A stretch of DNA of 7,974 bases. It comes from Actinomycetota bacterium. GTDB taxonomy: Bacteria; Actinomycetota; Thermoleophilia; UBA2241. The stretch lies in the NCBI GenBank assembly GCA_003158705.1, contig PMKX01000008.1, forward strand, positions 1 through 7,974, written 5' to 3'. The notes under the pieces were generated by a model. The model made no database searches. It was not told where the DNA came from and saw only the letters and a list, made by a program, of their open reading frames with translations. The position numbers were made by a program, and so were the translations under genes. How positions within the stretch are numbered: the stretch's first letter is position 1; each line of letters begins with the position of its first letter. Of the stretch, positions 1-4,510 are shown piece after piece.

Positions 1-1
1 G

Positions 2-73
2 ACCCGGCGCGCGTGCCGCGCCGCCCTCGCGCTCTTCAAGTGCGCTCACGCCCATGCCGATACGACTCTCTGA
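2..73 (+). CDS. Possible C-terminal tail of a truncated upstream gene
   Basis: An open frame enters from the left edge and stops at TGA 71-73, 28 nt before the GTG start of the lipoprotein gene. Of the three plus-strand frames here it has the highest share of G/C at third codon positions. The spacing would fit an upstream operon partner. Only about 23 residues are visible (ending HADTTL), so no family can be recognised. It may simply be a chance open frame in GC-rich intergenic DNA. Confidence 0.25.
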   Translation, partial: TRRACRAALALFKCAHAHADTTL

Positions 74-101
74 CAGACGCCGTTCTTCGAGGAGGTCCAG
101 A

Positions 102-479
102 GTGCGCCATCGCGCGGCTATCTTGCTCGTCATCGTCCTGGCAGGCCTGCTTGCCCTGACTGCGGGCTGCAGCAGCAAGAAGAACCCCATCGAGGTGGGC
201 GCCAACCTCGACCAGGCCAAAGACGTCGCGGCCAAGGCCGGCCTGCTCTCCATCCAGATGGGCGTGCAAAGCTACGTGGCCACCAACGGAGCTGTGCCCA
301 GCGACGCCTCGCAGACCACGCTGGGCTCACTCGTGAGTCCTTGGCCCAGCAACCCCTTCACCAAGGCGCTGATGGCGCCCGGCGCCGGCGTGGGCGACTA
401 CAGCTACGCCACCACAAGCACCACCGGCTACAAGCTCAGCGTCAAGCTCTCTGACGGCAGTGTGTACTCGCTGCCCTAA
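102..479 (+). CDS. Lipoprotein with type IV pilin/pseudopilin-like head domain
   Basis: The predicted protein has 125 residues and is probably lipid-anchored to the outer face of the membrane. Residues 1-22 form a short basic start, a hydrophobic stretch (AAILLVIVLAGLLAL) and a lipobox TAGC with the acylated cysteine at 23. The rest resembles the globular head of GspG/PilE-type pseudopilins: an AKDVAAKAGLLSIQ helix (about 39-52), SYVATNGAVPS (57-67), SPWPSNPFT (79-87), GDYSY (98-102) and a final strand LSDGSVYSLP. The GTG start at 102 was chosen because AGGAGG (90-95) lies 6 nt upstream; an ATG at 54 in the same frame has no such site and would add 16 arginine-rich residues before the signal peptide. 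No pilin prepilin-peptidase site is present, so the head appears tethered by lipid instead of assembled into a fibre. The lipoprotein call is firm; the pilin resemblance is pattern-based. Confidence 0.8.
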   Translation: MRHRAAILLVIVLAGLLALTAGCSSKKNPIEVGANLDQAKDVAAKAGLLSIQMGVQSYVATNGAVPSDASQTTLGSLVSPWPSNPFTKALMAPGAGVGDYSYATTSTTGYKLSVKLSDGSVYSLP

Positions 480-847
480 CGGACGGTGAGGCCGCTGTGT
501 TCCGGCTCCGGGACCAGCGGTTCGTAGAGCACCTCGTAGGGCCCGCTGGTGAGAATGGATGCCAGAACGGCGTAGGCGCGTTGCGCGCCCCCGCTGCGGT
601 AGAAGTCGTCGTGGGCCTCGATGGACTCCCACTCGGTGAGGATCACGAAATGCACATCGCCAAGGACGGCTTCGCGAGCCTCGTCGTGCAGGGCGCTGGC
701 CAGCGGCGACATGCTCACAGAGCGCAGGATCTTGTGGCTGACGAGCCCGGCGGCGCCGGCAAGCTGGCTGGCCATGTTTTCGAGGGCCTTCTCGGCGCGG
801 TGCTCGGTGCCCTTACGCACGCTCAGCAGTGTCTGTCCGACTGTCAT
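476..847 (-). CDS. Antibiotic biosynthesis monooxygenase (ABM)-like domain protein
   Basis: This is a 123-residue, single-domain, cytoplasmic protein of the dimeric alpha-beta barrel (ABM/YgiN-like) type. The pattern is an N-terminal strand (VGQTLLSVRKG), a helix (EHRAEKALENMASQLAG, about 15-31), GLVSHKILRS (34-43), then HFVILTEWES (67-76) followed by an AHDDFYRS helix, ending in EVLYEPL. Members are small monooxygenases, haem-degrading enzymes or stress proteins with few conserved catalytic residues, so the substrate cannot be named. The ATG at 847 has AGGAG (857-861) 9 nt upstream. An in-frame ATG at 901 would add 18 residues of low similarity and is less likely. The gene lies 123 nt downstream of the peroxiredoxin-like gene on the same strand. 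Its stop codon overlaps the stop of the convergent lipoprotein gene by 4 nt in all. Confidence 0.75.
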   Translation of the reverse strand: MTVGQTLLSVRKGTEHRAEKALENMASQLAGAAGLVSHKILRSVSMSPLASALHDEAREAVLGDVHFVILTEWESIEAHDDFYRSGGAQRAYAVLASILTSGPYEVLYEPLVPEPEHSGLTVR

Positions 848-863
848 CAAAGGTCGCTCCTGT

Positions 864-902
864 TGTGACGCTGTCAGGCCTCTTGTGCCCGCCGGCGTCA
901 CA
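864..902. repeat. 8-bp inverted repeat upstream of the ABM-like gene
   Basis: TGTGACGC (864-871) and GCGTCACA (895-902) are perfect inverted copies around a 23-nt spacer. They lie immediately upstream of the AGGAG ribosome binding site (857-861) of the minus-strand ABM-like gene. They could form an RNA hairpin beside that site or mark a protein-binding site. The spacer is much longer than in a CRP/FNR site, so that comparison is not made. Confidence 0.3.
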
Positions 903-935
903 CCCGGAACAGCACGCGACCGTTGGACTCTGCGA

Positions 936-967
936 GCGGGCCGCTGCCCGAGAGCGCCGCGGCCCGC
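936..967 (-). terminator. GC-rich hairpin just after the peroxiredoxin-like gene
   Basis: GCGGGCCGC (936-944) and GCGGCCCGC (959-967) are perfect 9-bp inverted copies with a 14-nt loop. The stem begins 3 nt past the stop codon of the minus-strand peroxiredoxin-like gene. No T-run follows in the direction of transcription, so it is not a classical intrinsic terminator. It may pause transcription, protect an mRNA end, or be a by-product of high GC content. Confidence 0.35.
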
Positions 968-970
968 CGG

Positions 971-1429
971 CTAGCGGACGACGGCGTCGAAAGCGGCCGT
1001 CAGCGCCGCCGGCTTGAGCGCCTCGGCGCCTTCGCTTTGCCACACGAGCTTGCCGGACCGGTCGACGATGCAGGCCAGCGGCTGCACGTCGTTGGTGCGC
1101 TTGTTCCAGGCGCCGTACCGCCGTGCCACGGCGCCGTCCTCGTCGGCCATCACCGGGAAGCCGACACCGCCGGCCTCGTCGACGAGCTCGTGCAGCTCCA
1201 CTCCGCTGGCGCCGCAAATGCCCAGGAGCTGGCCGCGCAAGCCCCACAGCTGGCCGGCGGCGGCCGAGAGCGCCGTGAGCTGCTTGACCACGTCGACGGA
1301 CTTGGCCGAGCAAAACACGAGCACGGGCATCCAGTCGCCCCGGTACTGCTTGAGAGTGATCACATCGCCGTCCTGCGACGTGAGTGAGAAGGTCGGCGCT
1401 TCGCGCCCGACGCCGAAAAGATTGCCCAC
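971..1429 (-). CDS. AhpC/TSA-family redoxin lacking the usual peroxidatic cysteine
   Basis: This 152-residue cytoplasmic protein has the thioredoxin-like peroxiredoxin fold. It shows the family start GREAPTFSLTSQDGDVITLKQYRG (8-31), strand PVLVF (35-39), strand GQLLGICGAS (66-75), a FPVMADEDGAVARRYGAW segment (91-108) and strand ACIVDRSGKLVW (119-130). In Bcp/AhpC proteins the active site is TPxC soon after this first core strand; here the aligned stretch is SVDVV (44-48), with valine where the cysteine belongs. Three other cysteines (40, 72, 120) sit elsewhere, and the later conserved arginine position reads QPLACIVD. Classical peroxide reduction is therefore doubtful; C40, at the end of the strand, could support another thiol role. 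The GTG start has AGGAGG (1438-1443) 8 nt upstream. It lies 44 nt downstream of a rubrerythrin gene, which fits an oxidative-stress or redox context. Confidence 0.8.
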   Translation of the reverse strand: MGNLFGVGREAPTFSLTSQDGDVITLKQYRGDWMPVLVFCSAKSVDVVKQLTALSAAAGQLWGLRGQLLGICGASGVELHELVDEAGGVGFPVMADEDGAVARRYGAWNKRTNDVQPLACIVDRSGKLVWQSEGAEALKPAALTAAFDAVVR

Positions 1430-1463
1430 CGGTGAGTCCTCCTGAGCGACCGCTTACCGCCCA

Positions 1464-1471
1464 AGTCTATA
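1464..1471 (-). promoter_or_regulatory. Possible -10 element for the peroxiredoxin-like gene
   Basis: On the minus strand TATAGACT (1471-1464) lies in the 44-nt gap after the rubrerythrin stop codon, an unusually A/T-rich spot here. The core ATAGACT also occurs before the MFS gene. No good -35 box is visible at 16-18 nt, so this is only a candidate internal promoter. Confidence 0.3.
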
Positions 1472-1473
1472 TC

Positions 1474-2028
1474 TTAGAACGTGCGGTAGTACTCCTTGGC
1501 GGCGGCGCACACGGGGCACTTGTCCGGCAGGCCGCCGATCACGGTGTGACCACAGATGGTGCACACGCTCACCGGCTGATCGGCGATGTCTTTGCCCTGC
1601 AGCGCCGCCTCACGCGCCTCGGCGTACATGCGCTTGTGGTCCATCTCGGCCTTGAGCGCGTACCTGATGGAGCGCGAGGCCTCCTTGTTGGCCTGCAGCT
1701 TGGCGATCTCGGCATAGGCCGGGTACATCTCGTCGATCTCGAACGACTCGCCGGCGAAGGCCGTCTGCAGGTTGTCGGCGGTCTTCCGAATGCCGCCCAG
1801 CACACGCCAGTGATTGCGGGCGTGTCGCGTCTCGGCGAACGAGATGGCAGCGAACAGTTTGGCGATGTTGGGCAGATCTTCTTCCTCGGCTTGCGCAGCG
1901 AAGACGACGTACTTCTCAGCCGCCTGGCTCTCACCGGCAAAGGCGGCCCTCAGGCTCTGCTCGGTCATGGCGTTCAGCTCTTCGCTCTTGGGCAAGCGCT
2001 TGACGTACTCCTCGGGCATCTCGGGCAT
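1474..2028 (-). CDS. Rubrerythrin, second gene of a tandem pair
   Basis: This is a classical rubrerythrin of 184 residues, a cytoplasmic non-haem iron protein that reduces hydrogen peroxide to water in anaerobic and low-oxygen bacteria. The N-terminal ferritin-like domain (about 20-140) carries the expected di-iron ligands: E33 in AGES, E66 and H69 in ETRH, E94 and E97 in GESFE, and E128 and H131 in EMDH. The C-terminal rubredoxin-type domain has both cysteine pairs, C156-C159 (CTIC) and C171-C174 (CPVC). All key residues are present, so activity is expected. The start at 2028 has AGGAGG (2039-2044) 10 nt upstream; a second ATG, 9 nt inside, comes from a tandem 9-bp repeat. The gene starts 17 nt after the first rubrerythrin's stop, and the two are surely co-transcribed. 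An ATG at 2091 lies inside the upstream gene and is rejected. Confidence 0.95.
   Translation of the reverse strand: MPEMPEEYVKRLPKSEELNAMTEQSLRAAFAGESQAAEKYVVFAAQAEEEDLPNIAKLFAAISFAETRHARNHWRVLGGIRKTADNLQTAFAGESFEIDEMYPAYAEIAKLQANKEASRSIRYALKAEMDHKRMYAEAREAALQGKDIADQPVSVCTICGHTVIGGLPDKCPVCAAAKEYYRTF
2011..2028. repeat. Tandem 9-bp repeat at the start of the second rubrerythrin
   Basis: CTCGGGCAT is repeated back to back (2011-2019 and 2020-2028). Read on the coding strand this gives ATGCCCGAG twice, hence the N-terminus MPEMPEE and two possible start codons. Only the outer ATG is at a good distance (10 nt) from the ribosome binding site. Confidence 0.8.
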
Positions 2029-2045
2029 CTGCAGCTGACCTCCTG

Positions 2046-2591
2046 TCAGAACGAGTGGAAGAGCCGGCCGGCGGTGCCGCACAGGGGGCACTCGTCGGGC
2101 GCCTCGCCCACGATGGTGTGACCGCAGACGGGACAGACGCGGATAGGCGTCGCGTCCAGGTCGGCGGCGCCGTCCACCTTCTTGCCGGTGGCCTCGTAGA
2201 TGCCCTGGTGGTCCTTCTCGGCCGCCAGGGCGTAGCGGATGGACGTAACCGCCTCGGCGTTGCCCTGCATCTTGGCGACGGCGCTGTAGGCCGGGTACAT
2301 CTCGCTGATCTCGAAGCTCTCACCGCCGAAGGCGGCCTTGAGGTTCTCGGCCGTGCTGCCGATGCCGCCCATCACGTTGAGGTGGTTGCGCGCGTGGGCG
2401 CTCTCGGCAAAGGCCACGGCCGTGAACAGACGGGCCACGTTCGGGTAGCCCTCCTGGGCGGCGCGGGCGGCGAAGGCCAGGTACTTCTGCGACGCCTGGC
2501 TCTCGCCGGCGAAGGCGGCCTTCAGGTTCTCCTCGGTCATAGCGCCGAGTCTCTCAGGCTTGGGTGGGGTGGTCATGAACGGCTCTGCCAT
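2046..2591 (-). CDS. Rubrerythrin, first gene of a tandem pair
   Basis: This 181-residue classical rubrerythrin is a peroxide reductase with a ferritin-like domain followed by a rubredoxin-like domain. Di-iron ligands visible are E30 (AGES), E63 and H66 (ESAH), E91 and E94 (GESFE), and E125 and H128 (EKDH). Rubredoxin cysteines are C153-C156 (CPVC) and C168-C171 (CPLC). It aligns with the downstream paralogue without gaps over the last 165 residues, with about 55 percent identity by hand count. The divergence is concentrated in the linker (about 130-150) and the extreme C-terminus. The ATG at 2591 is preferred because AGGAGG (2602-2607) is 10 nt upstream, the same spacing as in the paralogue; the in-frame ATG at 2600 is only 1 nt from that site. 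This is probably the promoter-proximal gene of the minus-strand block. Confidence 0.95.
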   Translation of the reverse strand: MAEPFMTTPPKPERLGAMTEENLKAAFAGESQASQKYLAFAARAAQEGYPNVARLFTAVAFAESAHARNHLNVMGGIGSTAENLKAAFGGESFEISEMYPAYSAVAKMQGNAEAVTSIRYALAAEKDHQGIYEATGKKVDGAADLDATPIRVCPVCGHTIVGEAPDECPLCGTAGRLFHSF

Positions 2592-2622
2592 GGTGGACAT
2601 TCCTCCTTATGGGACCGAAGGT

Positions 2623-2628
2623 ATGCTA
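2623..2628 (-). promoter_or_regulatory. Candidate -10 box for the rubrerythrin operon
   Basis: TAGCAT on the minus strand (2628-2623) fits the TAnnnT pattern. It would place a transcription start near 2616, giving a leader of roughly 25 nt that contains the AGGAGG site. No convincing -35 sequence lies at the right distance, so the support is weak. A 7-bp inverted repeat (CGTCGCC 2632-2638, GGCGACG 2653-2659) lies just upstream of it. Confidence 0.25.
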
Positions 2629-2693
2629 CAGCGTCGCCAACGGATTGCCGCCGGCGACGGACTTCAGGGACGCGATCAACGCTCAGCAAGTGT

Positions 2694-2728
2694 GCGGCCG
2701 CGCCTCACAGGTCGGAGGGCGCGGCCGC
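2694..2728 (-). terminator. 11-bp GC-rich hairpin between the unknown gene and the rubrerythrins
   Basis: GCGGCCGCGCC (2694-2704) and GGCGCGGCCGC (2718-2728) are perfect inverted copies with a 13-nt loop. It lies about 50 nt past the stop of the minus-strand unknown gene and upstream of the rubrerythrin operon, where a transcription end would be expected. It lacks a following T-run on either strand, so a terminator role is inferred from position and stem strength only. Confidence 0.4.
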
Positions 2729-2776
2729 TCCGGCTGCCGGAAGGCGATTCACGAGTGGCGGCTTCAGACTCGCGTG

Positions 2777-3205
2777 TCAGGCCGCCATCGAGTACGACTC
2801 TATGGCCGGCACGAGCCGGTGCAGCACACGGCGCACCTGCTCCGGGCTCAAATAGTCGAAGAGCACGTAGTACACGCCCGGAGTGGACTCGCTGCGCACG
2901 AACTGCGAGAGGTCGACCAGCACGCCCCGTCTGAGCAGCTCGTAGGCTTGCTCTTTGTCGATCGCCAGGAGGCCGGCGGTGGCCGGGTAGGCGGCGTCGC
3001 CGCAGAGCTCGACGATGTCTGCCGGCCGCGTCCACAGGCTGAAGACCACGGGCTGTCCGGCCGCCTCGCTGAGCACCAGCCGCACGCCCGGTGCCACCTC
3101 GCGAGCAAAGCTGAAGAAGCGTCGGTCCTCGCCGCGGGCGGCCGCCACCGCCCTCTGCACCAGATGCATCGTATCCAGGAAGTCGATGGGGACATGACGT
3201 GCCAC
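2777..3205 (-). CDS. Conserved-looking protein of unknown function, 142 residues
   Basis: I do not recognise this family. The protein is soluble, with no signal peptide or membrane segment. It has alternating strand- and helix-like stretches: a helix around DTMHLVQRAVAAARG (11-25), RFFSFAREV (29-37), strands VRLVLSEA and PVVFSLWTRPADIVELCGD (52-70), a helix DKEQAYELLRRG (83-94), then GVYYVLFDYLS (110-120) and a final helix PEQVRRVLHRLVPAIE. Codon use matches the neighbours, so it is very likely a real gene. GTG at 3205 is chosen because AGGAGG (3212-3217) is 6 nt upstream. An ATG at 3220 overlaps that very site and would only add five residues (MRRVA). It is separated from the rubrerythrins by 185 nt including a strong hairpin, so it is probably its own transcript, divergent from the DUF6069-type gene. 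Confidence 0.7.
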   Translation of the reverse strand: MARHVPIDFLDTMHLVQRAVAAARGEDRRFFSFAREVAPGVRLVLSEAAGQPVVFSLWTRPADIVELCGDAAYPATAGLLAIDKEQAYELLRRGVLVDLSQFVRSESTPGVYYVLFDYLSPEQVRRVLHRLVPAIESYSMAA

Positions 3206-3397
3206 GGCTACCCTCCTCATCTCCCCATCGCCTTCCGCAGCCCGGGGGAGTCGATGATGCTCTCACCCGTCTGCTTCCCTCGTCTCCCGGCAGGTAAACA
3301 ACAGCCGGCTAGGGTCAACGTGCCGCGACGGTGACGTGCAGGGGTCGCCGCCGACGCCGCCCTCGCACCGTTCGCCGCTATGGGAGAGAATGCCACC

Positions 3398-3835
3398 ATG
3401 AGCAGATACCGGCCCCAGGAGCTGTGGCCGCACAGGATACCCTTGGCGGGGGGCCTGGCGGCCGTCCTCGTCGTCGCCGTCGACCTGGCGCTGCGCTACC
3501 TCGGCGTGCACCTGCTCGGGGTGCCGGCCGACTTCAGCCTGCTGACTCCCCTGGTGGTAGTGATCGTCTCGCTGGTGGTCGTAGCGGCAGCCACAGCCAG
3601 CCTGGCGCTCTTCGAGCGGCGGGCGACGCGCGCCCTTTCCGCCCAGCGCCGGCTCGCCGTGGTGGTGCTGGTGCTGTCGCTCGCCGGCACCATCGCCGCC
3701 GCCGGCCGGGCGCCGCACATGTCACACCTCTCCGCCGGCACGCTCGCCACCATGCTGCTCATGCAGGTGGCGAGCGCGGCCGGCGCCATGTGGATCCTCA
3801 CGACCGTGCCGCGCCGGCGACGCGGCCACCGCTGA
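3398..3835 (+). CDS. DUF6069-like four-helix membrane protein
   Basis: This 145-residue integral membrane protein has four predicted helices at about 15-36, 48-71, 85-103 and 113-137, and a basic C-terminal tail (RRRRGHR). The layout resembles the actinobacterial DUF6069 family: short N-terminus, a second helix ending in LALFERRATR, a third helix VVVLVLSLAGTIAAA, then a loop and ATMLLMQVASAAGAMWIL. The function of that family is unknown. ATG 3398 follows GGGAGAG (3382-3388) at 9 nt; an upstream in-frame ATG at 3380 would add six residues and lacks a site. It lies 28 nt before the oxidoreductase gene, so the two are probably co-transcribed. The membrane topology is firm; the family name rests on pattern resemblance. 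Confidence 0.75.
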   Translation: MSRYRPQELWPHRIPLAGGLAAVLVVAVDLALRYLGVHLLGVPADFSLLTPLVVVIVSLVVVAAATASLALFERRATRALSAQRRLAVVVLVLSLAGTIAAAGRAPHMSHLSAGTLATMLLMQVASAAGAMWILTTVPRRRRGHR

Positions 3836-3863
3836 CGGACGTCTGCGAGCTCTGGGAGGCGCT

Positions 3864-4496
3864 ATGAACGTGGTCATCTTCGGTTCCACGGGGCACACCG
3901 GCCGGCGGCTTGTGACCGGTGCGCTGGCGCGCGGCCACATGGTCACGGCCGTGGCGCGCAAGCCGGAGAAGGTCACCATCGCCCACGAACGGTTGCGGGT
4001 GCTGCGCGCCGACGTGCTCGACTACGCCTCCGTCGACCTGGCCGTCGCCGGTCAGGACGCCGTCCTGGTCGCCCTCGGCGCCGACTCACTGCGCCGTCCT
4101 ACGGCGGCGCCTTCACAGGGTGTGCAGCACATCATCATGGCCATGAAGAAGCACGGCGTGCGCCGCCTCGTATGCTTGTCCGCCGCCGGCGTGGGACTCC
4201 AACCCGACCCCAACCTCTCGTTCTTCTTTCGGCGCATCATGCAACCGCTGTTCCTGCGCAACGTCCTTCCTGAGTTGCGCCACATGGAGGTGAACGTGCG
4301 CCAGAGTGGCCTCGACTGGACCCTCGTGCGCCCGCCTTGGGTGACCTACGGCGAGGCAATCGGGCGTTACCGCGTCGAACCCGGGTACACGCTGCCGCTC
4401 GGCAAGCGGATCTCCCGCGCCGACCTGGCCCACTTCATGCTCAAGCAGCTCGAGAGCACGGAACACGTCGGCCACGCGGTGGCCATCGCCTACTAG
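3864..4496 (+). CDS. Atypical SDR / NmrA-like NAD(P)H-binding oxidoreductase
   Basis: The 210-residue cytoplasmic protein has a Rossmann fold. The nucleotide-binding loop GSTGHTGR (7-14) follows strand MNVVIF. ARKPEK (31-36) after the second strand suggests a basic pocket favouring NADPH, LRADVLD (47-53) is the family's adenine-side turn, and DAVLVALGAD (65-74) is the fourth strand. RLVCLSAAG (101-109), DWTLVRPPWVT (151-161) and ISRADLAHFMLKQLE (183-197) are hallmarks of the NAD(P)H-binding/biliverdin-reductase-B-like group. The usual tyrosine-lysine catalytic pair of classical SDRs is not apparent, as is normal for this group; the substrate is unknown. The start at 3864 has GGGAGG (3854-3859) 4 nt upstream. 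Its stop codon TAG overlaps the AGGGG site of the GH18 gene, suggesting a shared transcript. Confidence 0.88.
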   Translation: MNVVIFGSTGHTGRRLVTGALARGHMVTAVARKPEKVTIAHERLRVLRADVLDYASVDLAVAGQDAVLVALGADSLRRPTAAPSQGVQHIIMAMKKHGVRRLVCLSAAGVGLQPDPNLSFFFRRIMQPLFLRNVLPELRHMEVNVRQSGLDWTLVRPPWVTYGEAIGRYRVEPGYTLPLGKRISRADLAHFMLKQLESTEHVGHAVAIAY

Positions 4497-4510
4497 GGGT
4501 CTTCTCGGCC

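Noticed and set aside
864..902. CRP/FNR-type TGTGA-N6-TCACA operator
   Set aside because: The half-sites are much too far apart (23 nt between arms); kept only as an inverted repeat of unknown role.
1384..2121. Plus-strand open frame of 245 codons opposite the second rubrerythrin
   Set aside because: It is an antisense shadow of a well-conserved rubrerythrin in GC-rich DNA, with no ribosome binding site and no recognisable family.
971..2591. A wholly new oxidative-stress system
   Set aside because: Rubrerythrins next to thiol-redox proteins are known; only the missing peroxidatic cysteine and the duplicated rubrerythrin are unusual.
2055..2855. Plus-strand open frame of 266 codons opposite the first rubrerythrin
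   Set aside because: It mirrors the rubrerythrin coding frame and runs on into intergenic DNA; the real gene is on the minus strand with all metal ligands.
3206..3397. Promoter in the divergent gap between the unknown gene and the DUF6069-like gene
   Set aside because: A minus-strand TTGACC (3318-3313) looks like a -35 box, but the sequence 16-18 nt beyond it has no acceptable -10, so no promoter is called there.
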